Numbered from the stretch's first letter, positions 17,207 through 26,206 are shown. The stretch: DNA of 46,129 bases from an uncultured Collinsella sp. (GCA_959019945.1 CAUEQD010000015.1:1-46129); one strand, 5' to 3'. Made by a program: numbers and translations. The notes: generated by a model not told the origin, from the letters alone.

Positions 17207-17570
17207 ACACGAGCCTAAACAACTGATATACATGATTGCGCGATTTTCAACCATTTATTTCGCCATGATTGCCTGCTGGTTTCGGGTTTTATTAACGCTA
17301 AAACGTTTGACTAACCCAAGCGAAAACCCTGCTATCCTGCGGGTTGACGAAGACTGATATCTCACCTCGCCGATACATACTGTCTGGCGAAGCATTTGTC
17401 AATGAATTCGGTGAACGGTAGTAAATACCGTTCAAGCGTATGTATGTATCGGTCGCCGAGCGCGGCACCTCAGTTGGGTTCGTCGGTAGGTAAGGTATAT
17501 ATCGTCCGCAAGTTGCGCGGGGGCACGTCTAGGTGCTCCCGAGTAAGATTCTCTATTGATAGGAGAAGAC
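17207..17570 (+). promoter_or_regulatory. 364-nt leader of the nan transport operon with nested hairpins
   Basis: This gene-free stretch holds two nested perfect inverted repeats. An outer 11-bp stem pairs 17370-17380 with 17442-17452 (CCGATACATAC and its complement). Inside it a 9-bp hairpin pairs 17412-17420 with 17426-17434 around GTAAA. TTGACT at 17307-17312 could be a -35 element, but the nearest TATCCT is 20 nt away. AGGAGAAGAC precedes the start codon. The layout suggests a structured 5' leader or a long-range operator; I cannot assign it to a known riboswitch class. Confidence 0.5.
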
Positions 17571-19184
17571 ATGGCCATCATCAACAAGGGTATGTCCAGG
17601 CGTTCGTTCCTCGGCCTCACCGGCAGCGTCGCTGCTGTCGCCGGCCTTGGTCTCACTGGCTGCGGTGGCAGCTCTAGCGACGAGGGTTCCGCTTCCGGCT
17701 CCACCGATTCCGCCAACCGTGGCGGCGGCGTGATCACCGCTGGTTCCGCTTACGCTCCGTCCAGCTTCGATCCCGCCAGCACCGGCTCCGCTGTGGGCCT
17801 GGGTGCTAACTGGCACGTCGTCGAGGGCCTCTACGGCATCGATTACCACGACTACAGCACCTTCAACGAGCTCGCCACCGACGATCCCAAGTCTGTGGAC
17901 GACACCACTTTCGAGGTCACCATCCGCAAGGGCGCCAAGTTCTCCGATGGCACCGAGGTCACCGCTGACGATGTCGTTGCCTCCTACACCGCTTGCGCCG
18001 CTTCCGCTACCTATGCTCCGTTCTTCCAGCCCTTCGAGTCCATCGAGGCCAAGGACGCCAGCACCGTGACGGTCAAGACTAAGGTCCCCAACTTCTCCCT
18101 GCTCAAGGATCGTCTGGCCATCGTCCGCGTTACCCCGGCCACCCAGACCGAGGAGGATCGCGCCAAGCAGCCGATCGGTTCCGGCCCCTGGATGTACGAC
18201 TCTATCTCCGATACCGAGATCACCTTGGTTCCCAACCCCGAGTACAACGGTGAGTATGCTGCCGAGGATAAGAAGATCCAGTACAGCATCCTGACCGACC
18301 CCACCGCTCGCGTTACCGCTCAGCAGGAGGGCTCCACGCTCGTTATGGAGCTCGTTACCGCTGACGCCGTCGACCAGCTCGAGAGCGCCGGCTGCAAGAT
18401 CGATAACGTTCAGGGTTTCGGCACCCGCTTCATCATGTTCAACGTCGCCAAGGAGCCTTGGAACAACGTCAAGGTCCGTCAGGCTGTCATGTATGCGCTC
18501 GACACCGAGAAGATGGTCAGCAACACCTTCGCCGGCCTTGCCACCGCTGCCAGCTGCTACCTGCCCAAGAGCTTCACCAACTATCATGAGGCTTCCACGG
18601 TGTACAAGACCGACGCCAAGAAGGCTAAGAAGCTCATCGAGGAGTCTGGCATCACCCCGGGTGCCATCACCCTGCGCACCACCGACAACGAGCAGATTAA
18701 GGGCATGGCCGCCCAGGTCAAGAACGACCTCGACGCTCTCGGCTTCGATGTGACCATCCAGACCGATACCTCGCCGGCCACTTACGCTGCCATCGACGGC
18801 GGCGAGGCCTACGATATCCTCCTTGCCCCTGGCGATCCTTCCTGCTTCGGCGCCGACCCCGACCTGCTGCTCAACTGGTGGTACGGCGACAACGTCTGGA
18901 TGCAGACCCGTTGCCCGTGGAAGGAGTCCGCTGAGTGGCAGAAGCTCCACGGCCTCATGGACGAGGCTCTTGCCGCCGAGGGCGACGAGCAGCAGAAGAA
19001 GTGGAACGAGTGCTTCGACATCATTGCCGACAACGCCGTTCTGTACCCCGTTGTCCACGTCAAGACCGTCTCCGCTTCCTGGGACGATCCGTCCACTGCA
19101 CCCAACGGCGAGGCCCTCGATGGCTTCAAGGGCATCGGCACGACGAGCATGTCCTTCAGGGGCGTTGCGACCGTCAAGGCGTAA
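17571..19184 (+). CDS. Opp/Dpp-family solute-binding lipoprotein, probable sialic acid/sialoside receptor
   Basis: A 537-residue extracellular binding protein of the peptide/nickel family (SBP_bac_5), the capture subunit of the ABC importer encoded next. The N-terminus combines a twin-arginine motif (SRRSFLG, Arg10-Arg11) with a lipobox ending LTGC (Cys31), so it should be exported folded by Tat and anchored by lipid. A Gly/Ser-rich linker follows, then a mature domain of normal length. Sequence alone says dipeptide-type. The continuous run of importer, esterase, lyase, kinase and nanE points to sialic acid, as in the Opp-type SatABCD importers; this is inference. Codon use is strongly biased, indicating high expression. 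ATG 17571 has AGGAG upstream. Confidence 0.88.
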   Translation: MAIINKGMSRRSFLGLTGSVAAVAGLGLTGCGGSSSDEGSASGSTDSANRGGGVITAGSAYAPSSFDPASTGSAVGLGANWHVVEGLYGIDYHDYSTFNELATDDPKSVDDTTFEVTIRKGAKFSDGTEVTADDVVASYTACAASATYAPFFQPFESIEAKDASTVTVKTKVPNFSLLKDRLAIVRVTPATQTEEDRAKQPIGSGPWMYDSISDTEITLVPNPEYNGEYAAEDKKIQYSILTDPTARVTAQQEGSTLVMELVTADAVDQLESAGCKIDNVQGFGTRFIMFNVAKEPWNNVKVRQAVMYALDTEKMVSNTFAGLATAASCYLPKSFTNYHEASTVYKTDAKKAKKLIEESGITPGAITLRTTDNEQIKGMAAQVKNDLDALGFDVTIQTDTSPATYAAIDGGEAYDILLAPGDPSCFGADPDLLLNWWYGDNVWMQTRCPWKESAEWQKLHGLMDEALAAEGDEQQKKWNECFDIIADNAVLYPVVHVKTVSASWDDPSTAPNGEALDGFKGIGTTSMSFRGVATVKA

Positions 19185-19246
19185 GACTCGCTTGAGTCTG
19201 TATGCAGGATGTCGGTCGTTGGGACCGTATCCTCATAGTTGAAACA

Positions 19247-19280
19247 AAGACCCGGGCGGCAACGATGTCGCTCGGGTCTT
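19247..19280 (+). terminator. intra-operon hairpin after the binding-protein gene
   Basis: A 12-bp stem with one wobble (19247-19258 with 19269-19280) lies between the binding protein and the permease. It lacks a T run, so partial termination or 3'-end stabilisation is more likely than full stop. Confidence 0.5.
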
Positions 19281-19341
19281 GTAATGAGTATCCGTACTCA
19301 TATACCAGTTGGTCCTACCGACAAAAGAAAGGGGAGAGAAC

Positions 19342-20298
19342 GTGAACAACTTGCTACGTTTGATTGGAAGGCGTCTTGTGGCGCTGCCGATCATGGCATT
19401 GGGCGTCACCGTCCTGGTGTTCTTCCTTATGTCGTTCTCCAAGACCGACCCCGCCTACACGGCGTTGGGTGACGGTGCCTCGCCCGAGGCGGTTGCCGAG
19501 TACCATGAGAAGTATGGTCTGGACGACCCCTGGCCCGTGCGCTACGTGCGCTATATGGGCGATCTGATCCATGGCGACATGGGCACCTATGGTGCTGCTC
19601 GCAACTCCGTTGCCAAGCGCATCTCCACGGCCCTGCCCGTCACGATGCAGCTGACCTTTATCGGTCTTGCTATCGGTGCGGTCGTTTCGTTTTTGCTCGG
19701 CGTCATCGCGGCACTGTATCGCGACAAATGGCCGGACCAAGTGATCCGCGTCTTTTCCATCGCCGGCTTGGCAACCCCGTCGTTCTGGCTTGCCGTTCTG
19801 TTGATCCTGCTGTTCTCTTCCTACCTTAAGGTGCTCCCGGCATCGGGTGCTCTGCCTCACTTCACCACGAATCCGGTTGGCTATCTGGGACGTATGATCA
19901 TGCCCGCTATCGCCTTGGCATTTCCGCTGACGGGCCAGATGACTCGTATCGTGCGTACCGCCATGGTCGAGGAGCTCGACAAGGATTATGTCCGTATGGC
20001 TCGCGGCGCCGGCGTTCCCGAGAAGGTCGTCGTCGGCATCAACGTTCTTCGCAATGCGCTGATCACCCCGGTCACCACCCTCGGTCTTAAGATCGGTTAC
20101 CTCATGGGCGGCGCCGTCGTCATCGAGGTTATCTTCAACCTCCCCGGCATGGGCACCGCGATTCTGCAGGGCGTTCAGGGCAACGAGGCGAACCTGGTTC
20201 AGGGCGTCGTCATCGTCGTTGCTCTTGCCTTCATCATCATCAACATCGTGGTTGACATGCTCTACCTGCTCATCAACCCGCGCATCAGGACGGTGTAG
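19342..20298 (+). CDS. ABC importer permease, DppB/OppB type
   Basis: A 318-residue inner-membrane permease of the Opp/Dpp class. It starts LLRLIGRRLVALPIMALGV, the typical OppB N-terminus, has about six membrane segments, and carries an EAA loop around VRMARGAGVPEKVV that docks on an ATPase. The start is GTG 19342, placed by the AAGGGGAGA ribosome site; the longer open frame has none. It pairs with the fused permease-ATPase gene that starts 3 nt after its stop. Confidence 0.9.
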   Translation: MNNLLRLIGRRLVALPIMALGVTVLVFFLMSFSKTDPAYTALGDGASPEAVAEYHEKYGLDDPWPVRYVRYMGDLIHGDMGTYGAARNSVAKRISTALPVTMQLTFIGLAIGAVVSFLLGVIAALYRDKWPDQVIRVFSIAGLATPSFWLAVLLILLFSSYLKVLPASGALPHFTTNPVGYLGRMIMPAIALAFPLTGQMTRIVRTAMVEELDKDYVRMARGAGVPEKVVVGINVLRNALITPVTTLGLKIGYLMGGAVVIEVIFNLPGMGTAILQGVQGNEANLVQGVVIVVALAFIIINIVVDMLYLLINPRIRTV

Positions 20299-20301
20299 AT
20301 T

Positions 20302-22317
20302 ATGGTAAAGATTCGAGAGAAGCAAACCGAGCAGCTCGAGAAGGCTGCCTCCAAGGGGCTCAAGCTCGGTGGCTGGAAGAAGATGACGCTGTCTTCTAAG
20401 ATTGCAGCCGTCGTGCTGGTGCTGGTCGCCCTGACTGCGATTCTGGCGCCCCTTCTTGCCCCCTATAGCCCGGTCGAGATCTTTACGGCTCGCCAGGCTC
20501 CCGGCAACGGATTTATCTTCGGTACCGACGATAAGGGTCGCGACATTCTGTCGCGTATGCTCTACGGTGGTCGTTACTCGCTGATTATCGGCTTTGGCGC
20601 CACTGCCATGGCTCTGGTCTGCGGCTCGGTCGTGGGCGCCCTTGCAGCGGTTTCGCGCAAGGCCGTCTCCGAGACGATCATGCGTATCTTGGACATCATC
20701 ATGTCCATCCCGGGCATCGCCCTCGCGGCCGTCTTCGTCTCCATCCTGGGCAACTCCGTGCCGTCGATCATCTTCGCCATCGGCTTTATGTACACTCCGC
20801 AGATTGCCCGTATCGTGCGCGCCAATATCGTGTCCGAGTACGGCGAGGACTATGTCCGCGCGGTCATCGTTTCCGGCGCCAAGGCTCCGTGGATTTTGAT
20901 CAAGCATGTTCTGCGTAACTGCATCGCCCCGATCATGGTCTTTACCGTTACCCTGGTCGCCGACGCCATCATCTTCGAGGCCTCGCTGACCTTCATCGGC
21001 GCTGGTATCCAGGAGCCCACCGCTACCTGGGGCAACATCCTCGCCGACGCCCGCGGCGGCGTGCTCGCTGGCCGTTGGTGGCAGGCGCTGTTCCCGGGCC
21101 TGGCCATCATGATCACCTGCCTGGCGCTCAACATCCTCTCCGAGGGCATTACCGACGCCATGGCCGCTGCTCCCTCCGCCGCCCTGGATCCGACCGATTC
21201 CTCCAAGCGTCGCGAGGCCGACCTGCTGGTCTCCGACCCCGTTCGCGCCTACAAGGAGCAGGCCCAGTCCCTCTCCGCTCGCCTTGGCGCCCTGCGCGAT
21301 GTCGAGCTCAAGCGTGACGATCGCCATGTGCCCGACGAGTCTGTCGAACCGATTCTCTCGGTCCGTGACTTCTGCATCCAGTTTGAGCATCACGGTGATA
21401 TCAACGTCGTCGACCATGTCAACTTTGACGTCCGTCCTGGTCAGACCATGGGCCTGGTGGGCGAGTCCGGTTGCGGTAAGTCCATCACCACGCTGGCTAT
21501 CATGGGCCTGACCGATGAGGACGAGCACCTTTCCGGCGAGGTCCTCTGGGAGGGCCGTGACCTGCTCAAGATGAGCAAGAAGGAGTGGTTCGGCCTGCGC
21601 GGTACCGATATCGCTATGGTCTATCAGGACGCTCTGTCCTCGCTCAACCCTTCCATGCTCATCTCTGCCCAGATGAAGCAGCTCACCAAGCGCGGCGGAA
21701 CCCGCAGCGCCGAGGAGCTCCTGGAGCTCGTCGGCCTCGATCCCAAGCGCACGCTCGAGAGCTATCCGCATGAGCTCTCCGGCGGCCAGCGTCAGCGTGT
21801 CCTGATCGCTATGGCCCTTACCCGCGACCCCAAGCTGGTCATCTGCGACGAGCCCACGACCGCTCTGGACGTTACCGTCCAGAAGCAGGTCATCAAGCTG
21901 CTCAACGATCTTCAGGCCAAGCTCGGCTTTGCCATGATCTTCGTTTCGCATGACCTGGCTCTGGTCGCCGAGGTCGCCCACAACATCACGGTGATGTACG
22001 CCGGTCAGGTTATCGAGCAGGCACCCACCAAGGAGCTGCTCACCAACCCGATCCACGAGTACACCCGCGGTCTTCTGGGCTCCGTTCTGTCCATCGAGAG
22101 CGGCTCGGGCCGTCTGCACCAGGTCCCCGGCGCCGTTCCCAGCCCGCGCGATTTCCCCAAGGGCGATCGCTTCGCACCCCGCTCGAGCCATCCGCGTATT
22201 GGCCTGGATACCCGTCCGGTCTTCAAGCGCGTGCCCGGCACCGAGCACTTCTATTCCGAGCTCCCCGACGAGGTGCTCAAGGCAAATGGTTTGACCCCTC
22301 ACGCGGAGGTGATGTAG
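20302..22317 (+). CDS. fused ABC importer permease-ATPase (DppC-DppD type)
   Basis: One 671-residue chain joins what are normally two subunits. Residues 30-290 are a DppC-type permease with its N-terminal signature FGTDDKGRDILSR and EAA loop (YVRAVIVSGAKAPW). A hydrophilic linker covers about 291-345. An ATPase follows, with Walker A GESGCGKS (387-394), signature LSGGQRQR (492-499) and Walker B LVICDEP (512-518). The C-terminal OppD-type tail lacks the usual Cys-rich cluster near its end. There is no stop or frameshift at the junction, so the fusion appears genuine. The next ATPase gene starts immediately after the stop codon. Confidence 0.92.
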   Translation: MVKIREKQTEQLEKAASKGLKLGGWKKMTLSSKIAAVVLVLVALTAILAPLLAPYSPVEIFTARQAPGNGFIFGTDDKGRDILSRMLYGGRYSLIIGFGATAMALVCGSVVGALAAVSRKAVSETIMRILDIIMSIPGIALAAVFVSILGNSVPSIIFAIGFMYTPQIARIVRANIVSEYGEDYVRAVIVSGAKAPWILIKHVLRNCIAPIMVFTVTLVADAIIFEASLTFIGAGIQEPTATWGNILADARGGVLAGRWWQALFPGLAIMITCLALNILSEGITDAMAAAPSAALDPTDSSKRREADLLVSDPVRAYKEQAQSLSARLGALRDVELKRDDRHVPDESVEPILSVRDFCIQFEHHGDINVVDHVNFDVRPGQTMGLVGESGCGKSITTLAIMGLTDEDEHLSGEVLWEGRDLLKMSKKEWFGLRGTDIAMVYQDALSSLNPSMLISAQMKQLTKRGGTRSAEELLELVGLDPKRTLESYPHELSGGQRQRVLIAMALTRDPKLVICDEPTTALDVTVQKQVIKLLNDLQAKLGFAMIFVSHDLALVAEVAHNITVMYAGQVIEQAPTKELLTNPIHEYTRGLLGSVLSIESGSGRLHQVPGAVPSPRDFPKGDRFAPRSSHPRIGLDTRPVFKRVPGTEHFYSELPDEVLKANGLTPHAEVM

Positions 22318-23145
22318 ATGAGCGAGACCGCAGTCAACGGCGTCGAGCCGATCATCTTCCTTGATGACGTCCACGTCACCTTTAGGACCCGTACCGGCTC
22401 GATTCTGCACCCCAACCTGGTTCACGCCGTCCAGGGTGTAACGATTAAGCTCATGCCCGGTCAGACGATCGGCATCGTCGGCGAGTCCGGTTGCGGTAAG
22501 TCCACCACCGCTAACGTCATGTGCGGCCTGCAGGCCCCCACGAGCGGCAAGGTCTACTTTAAGGGCAAGGACGTTACCAAACGTACCGCCGAGGACCGTC
22601 GCCACATGGGTCGCGTCATCTCGGTCGTGTTCCAGAACCCGGCCACGGCGCTCAACCCCCGCATGGTCGTTCGCGAGCAGCTGCTCGACCCCATGCGCGT
22701 CCACAACCTGGGTACCGAGGCCGAGCAGGAGAAGCGCGTCAAGGAACTCCTGGAGCTCACCGGTCTGCCCAGCTCCGCTGCCGAGGTTCTTCCCGGCCAG
22801 CTTTCGGGCGGCCAGCGTCAGCGCGTCGCAATTGCCCGTGCCCTGTCGCTGAACCCCGATGCCATCATCGCCGACGAGCCCACCTCGGCTCTGGACGTTT
22901 CGGTCCGCGCGCAGATTCTGAACCTGCTGACCGACCTTAAGAAGGAGCTCGGCCTGGCCATGGTGTTCATCAGCCATGACATCCAGACGGTCCGCTATAT
23001 CTCTGACGACATCATCGTTATGAATGGCGGCAAGATCGTCGAGCAGGGCGAGGCCAAGCAGGTCTTCCAGCATCCCCAGGACCCCTACACCAAGATGCTG
23101 CTCGGCGCTGCGCCGTCGCTGCTGCACCCCAAGCTCGGCGAGTAG
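22318..23145 (+). CDS. ABC importer ATPase, DppF/OppF type
   Basis: A 275-residue ATPase and second engine of the importer. Walker A is GESGCGKS (55-62), the signature is LSGGQRQR, and Walker B is AIIADEP; the H-loop is in FISHDIQTV. It is short: the C-terminal extension of OppF proteins is largely missing, ending about 25 residues after the PYTKMLLGA segment. Its ATG follows the preceding stop (TAGATG) with GGAGGTG just upstream. With the fused protein it supplies two nucleotide-binding sites, as a complete importer needs. Confidence 0.9.
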   Translation: MSETAVNGVEPIIFLDDVHVTFRTRTGSILHPNLVHAVQGVTIKLMPGQTIGIVGESGCGKSTTANVMCGLQAPTSGKVYFKGKDVTKRTAEDRRHMGRVISVVFQNPATALNPRMVVREQLLDPMRVHNLGTEAEQEKRVKELLELTGLPSSAAEVLPGQLSGGQRQRVAIARALSLNPDAIIADEPTSALDVSVRAQILNLLTDLKKELGLAMVFISHDIQTVRYISDDIIVMNGGKIVEQGEAKQVFQHPQDPYTKMLLGAAPSLLHPKLGE

Positions 23146-23163
23146 CCTCGCTTTCCCTCCCGC

Positions 23164-23187
23164 GCGCCCGGCTCCCTTGCCGGGCGC
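23164..23187 (+). other. GC-rich hairpin between transporter and esterase genes
   Basis: A 9-bp perfect stem (23164-23172 with 23179-23187) and six-base loop follow the last transport gene. No T run follows, so it is more likely an RNA-processing or stability site than a terminator. Confidence 0.5.
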
Positions 23188-23225
23188 ACCTCCGTTGCGA
23201 TTTCGAAAGGTTGGGTTCACGAGCC

Positions 23226-24203
23226 ATGCCAAGTGCTCAGGAGCTACAACATCAATTTGGTGAATATCGAGGCGCCATGCCCCGTCCATCAGATTTCGAT
23301 CTCTTTTGGAAGGATCGCATGGCCGAGGCCGACGCCGTCGGGCTTGACTACGCGATCGAGACGGCATCGGTCACCGATGCCGCGACCTGCCAGCTTTTCG
23401 ACCTCTGGTATACCGGCATGTGTGGCGCTCGCCTGCATGCCAAGTACCTTAAACCCGTCTCGGACGAGCCCGTGCCATTGGTACTTCAGTTCCATGGGTA
23501 TCCGGGTGCAAGCCGCAGCTGGTTTGAGCAGGCGTCGTTTGCGGGCATGGGCATGGCACTCATCGCCCTCGACTGCCCCGGCCAAGGAGGTCCCTCTGAG
23601 GACATTGGTGGATTTGAGGGCACAACGGTTGCCGGGCATATCGTCGCCGGTATCGACGGCGACCCGGCCAACCTCTACTATGTCCGCTTGCACCAAGATA
23701 TTCGCATCCTGTGCCGTATCGTTCGCGAGCTCGAGGGCATCGATCTTGCCCGTGTGTTTGTGAACGGCGCGTCGCAGGGCGGCGGTTTGGGCATTGCGAC
23801 CTGTGCACTTAACAGCGAGCTTATCAATCGCGCCGCCATCCTCTATCCCTTCCTGTCAGATTTCCGCCTGGTCTGGGATTTGGATGCCGACGACATTGCC
23901 TACGAGGGCCTGCGCTATTGGTCTCGCTGGTTTGACGAGGACTCGACTCGTATTGACGAAGCCTATGCCAAGCTGGCGTACTTCGATTCCAAGAACTTTG
24001 CCCCTATGGTCAAATGCCCCGTGCTGTTTGGCACCGGCACAGCCGATATCGTCTGTCCGCCAGCGACGCAGTTTGCGGTCTATAACAATCTGACCTGCGA
24101 AAAGCGTCATGAGTTCTTTGAAGGCTTTGGCCACGAGGAGATTCAGGATTTTGACGATCTGATCATTCCGTTTTACTGCAAGGGAGGGGAGGCTCATGTC
24201 TAA
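23226..24203 (+). CDS. CE7 acetyl esterase (acetylxylan esterase/cephalosporin deacetylase family)
   Basis: A 325-residue alpha/beta hydrolase of carbohydrate esterase family 7. The catalytic triad is visible: Ser183 (NGASQGGG), Asp274 (GTADIVCPP) and His303 (GFGHEEI), with the oxyanion-side segment FHGYPG (89-94). Family members remove acetyl groups from sugars and are usually cytosolic; no signal peptide is seen. In this locus, de-O-acetylation of imported sialic acid is a reasonable role, but xylan- or other sugar-directed activity cannot be excluded. ATG 23226 is chosen as the first ATG of the conserved region. The ribosome site is poor (GAAAGG is 15 nt away); TTG 23211 is an alternative. 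Its last 8 nt overlap the next gene. Confidence 0.88.
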   Translation: MPSAQELQHQFGEYRGAMPRPSDFDLFWKDRMAEADAVGLDYAIETASVTDAATCQLFDLWYTGMCGARLHAKYLKPVSDEPVPLVLQFHGYPGASRSWFEQASFAGMGMALIALDCPGQGGPSEDIGGFEGTTVAGHIVAGIDGDPANLYYVRLHQDIRILCRIVRELEGIDLARVFVNGASQGGGLGIATCALNSELINRAAILYPFLSDFRLVWDLDADDIAYEGLRYWSRWFDEDSTRIDEAYAKLAYFDSKNFAPMVKCPVLFGTGTADIVCPPATQFAVYNNLTCEKRHEFFEGFGHEEIQDFDDLIIPFYCKGGEAHV

Positions 24204-25047
24204 GTGCGAGAGCAATGTTGACGAGCTGATTGTCCCCGGACTCGTGGGAATTCCTGGAACGGTTTCGTCAAGGCTCGCAGAATATCGGGACTGGCGCGGT
24301 GATGTCCAAGCAGATGTTTCTGATTTAGAGACATGCGCTTCGAATCTTGAGATTCAAGGCCTGGCCATAACGGCGATTGACTTTGTTAACCCCTGCGCCC
24401 GTTACTCGGAGGTCTCCTTTGAGCTCGGTGACGATGCGATTCACGCTCGTTTGATTGAGCCTGTCGGTCGTGCCCGAGTATCTGAGCGCGTGCCGCTGTG
24501 CCTGATGTTCCACGACATCGATCGGCCTGTGCGCGGCTGGCATCACATGACGAGATTTGCCGCCATGGGGTATGCCGTCCTCGCGCTGGATGACGATGTT
24601 GCTGGTGCGGACGACCTGCAGCGGGGGATTTCTTCGTCCGCTTTTGTCGAGCGCGTCCGTTGGGGTTGCGCGTTGGCGAAGGTGGCGCGCAATCTTGATG
24701 GCATGGACCCCGACCGCATCTTTGCATGGGGCGAGGGCCTTGGCGGCGGAGTCGCGCTGGCGGTTTCTGCTCTGGACGAGCGGGGCCTCGCCTGCACGGC
24801 GGTTGCCAATCCAATTCCCGGTGGCCTTGAGGCGCTGTCGTCTCGGGTGCGCGGATCGGTGCTCATGGGCACATCGCTCATGGATGCCGCGAGCGACCCC
24901 AAGGGCCAGTTTGCCGTATTCAACGGTCTTGAGTGTGACCGGAGGCATATCGTCTATGCCAAATACGCTCACGAGCGCATCAATGCGTTCGAAAACGAAG
25001 TCGTCGACTTCTTTAACCAAACGTTCTACCCGTGTTCTTTGGCCTAG
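24196..25047 (+). CDS. catalytically dead CE7 esterase paralogue (pseudoenzyme)
   Basis: A 283-residue protein that aligns along its length with the preceding CE7 esterase but has lost the nucleophile. The elbow reads WGEGLGGG, placing Gly181 where the partner has Ser183. Asp230 (GTSLMD) and His259 (YAHERI) remain in the triad positions. The oxyanion-side segment is changed from FHGYPG to FHDIDR, which also argues against hydrolysis. The frame is intact and 8-nt coupled to the active gene (ATG 24196), and AGGGAGGGG lies upstream, so it is expressed rather than decaying. A regulatory, binding or heteromeric partner role is inferred. Confidence 0.8.
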   Translation: MSKCESNVDELIVPGLVGIPGTVSSRLAEYRDWRGDVQADVSDLETCASNLEIQGLAITAIDFVNPCARYSEVSFELGDDAIHARLIEPVGRARVSERVPLCLMFHDIDRPVRGWHHMTRFAAMGYAVLALDDDVAGADDLQRGISSSAFVERVRWGCALAKVARNLDGMDPDRIFAWGEGLGGGVALAVSALDERGLACTAVANPIPGGLEALSSRVRGSVLMGTSLMDAASDPKGQFAVFNGLECDRRHIVYAKYAHERINAFENEVVDFFNQTFYPCSLA

Positions 25048-25115
25048 GCGGCCTGGACACTGCCAACAAGAGTGGGCGGCATAGGGCTGCCCGCCAGACA
25101 ACTAAGGAGATTCTT

Positions 25116-26036
25116 GTGGCAACTCAGAAATTCACCGGCGTTATCCCTCCCGTCGTTGTTCCCGATACCGAAGATCACCAGCTCGACGTTGCCTCCTTTG
25201 AGCGCAGCATCAACCGCATGATCGATGCCGGCGTCGATGGCTTGTTCTTCCTGGGCTCCTCGGGCGAGGTCGTCTTCTCCACCGACGAGCGTCGCCGTCA
25301 GATCATCGCCGAGGCCGTCCGTATCGTCGACCACCGCGTTCCCGTTCTGGTCGGCATCATCGACACCGAGACCGAGCGCATGATCGAGCACGGTAAGGTC
25401 GCTCAGGAGCTGGGCGCCGATGCTCTCGTCGCCACCTGCCCGTTCTATGCCCTGCAGGGCATGACCGAGGTCGAGGAGCACTTCCGCATCCTGCATGAGG
25501 AACTCGACCTGCCCATCTTCGCCTACGACATCCCCGTGTGTGTCCACACCAAGCTCCCCTGGAAGCTCCTTGCCAAGCTCGGTGCCGAGGGCGTTCTGGC
25601 CGGCGTCAAGGATTCCTCGGGTGATGACATCTCGTTCCGCTACCTCGTTCAGGAGAACGAGAAGAACGGCCATCCGATGAGCATCCTCACCGGTCACGAG
25701 GTTGTTGTCGACGGCGCTTACCTCGGTGGCGCCGACGGTTCCGTCCCGGGTCTCGCCAACGTTGAGCCCGAGGGCTACGTGCGTCAGTGGAAGGCCGCTC
25801 AGGCTGGTGACTGGGCTACCGTCAAGGCCGAGCAGGATCGCCTCAATGAGATTTCGCATATCTGGGATGTCACCTCGGGCGTCCAGGGCTATGCCGGTGG
25901 CGTCGGCGCCTTCAAGACCGCTATGAACCTCATGGGTATCTTCGACAGCCCGACCATGCCGCGCCCGGTGAAGGCCATGACCGGCGAGAACGTCGAGGCT
26001 ATTAAGAAGGTCCTCCAGGACAACGGTCTCCTGTAA
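25116..26036 (+). CDS. NAL/DHDPS-family lyase, probable N-acetylneuraminate lyase
   Basis: A 306-residue class I aldolase. Landmarks are GSSGE (47-51), the catalytic Tyr in AYDIP (Tyr137) and the Schiff-base Lys165 in GVKDSSGD. The VKDSSGD motif is also common in dihydrodipicolinate synthases and 2-keto-3-deoxy-sugar aldolases, so substrate cannot be read from it. The gene lies before a ROK kinase and nanE, which strongly suggests cleavage of N-acetylneuraminate to ManNAc and pyruvate. GTG 25116 is placed by AAGGAGA six bases upstream. A palindromic repeat (26040-26134) follows the stop. Confidence 0.85.
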   Translation: MATQKFTGVIPPVVVPDTEDHQLDVASFERSINRMIDAGVDGLFFLGSSGEVVFSTDERRRQIIAEAVRIVDHRVPVLVGIIDTETERMIEHGKVAQELGADALVATCPFYALQGMTEVEEHFRILHEELDLPIFAYDIPVCVHTKLPWKLLAKLGAEGVLAGVKDSSGDDISFRYLVQENEKNGHPMSILTGHEVVVDGAYLGGADGSVPGLANVEPEGYVRQWKAAQAGDWATVKAEQDRLNEISHIWDVTSGVQGYAGGVGAFKTAMNLMGIFDSPTMPRPVKAMTGENVEAIKKVLQDNGLL

Positions 26037-26039
26037 AGC

Positions 26040-26134
26040 TTCCCCGGGCACCCGATCTTGGGGCTCAAGCGGTCGAGCGTGACCCATTAGGTCAACGCCC
26101 GACCGCTTTCACCCCAACCTCGGACACCCGGGAA
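26040..26134 (-). repeat. family B palindromic repeat, copy 1 (degenerate)
   Basis: Imperfect palindrome filling most of the space between the lyase and the ROK gene. Outer arms TTCCCCGGG/CCCGGGAA and inner 9-bp arms (26067-26075 with 26100-26108) pair. It resembles the copy at 46045-46129 in CCCGGGCACCC, ATCTT, CTCAA and CAACCT.GG. It may also act as a terminator or attenuator; T residues follow only sparsely. Confidence 0.65.
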
Positions 26135-26206
26135 ACCTTTACCAAGCTGCGGCGATAACGCAGCCTTCATTTCCTGTAGTTGTTTTTATCTCCTAAGGAG
26201 AGCGAC

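Noticed and set aside
17553..19058. A 501-codon minus-strand frame over the binding-protein gene
   Set aside because: It is a shadow of a highly biased gene that has a clear signal peptide and operon context on the plus strand.
19354..23367. A 1337-codon open frame on the minus strand across the nan importer genes
   Set aside because: It is antisense to three clear transport genes and exists only because biased codon use avoids stop codons on the opposite strand. It has no ribosome site or recognisable domain.
24196..25047. Second esterase gene as a decaying pseudogene
   Set aside because: The frame is intact, coupled to its neighbour, has a good ribosome site, and retains two triad residues and overall length.
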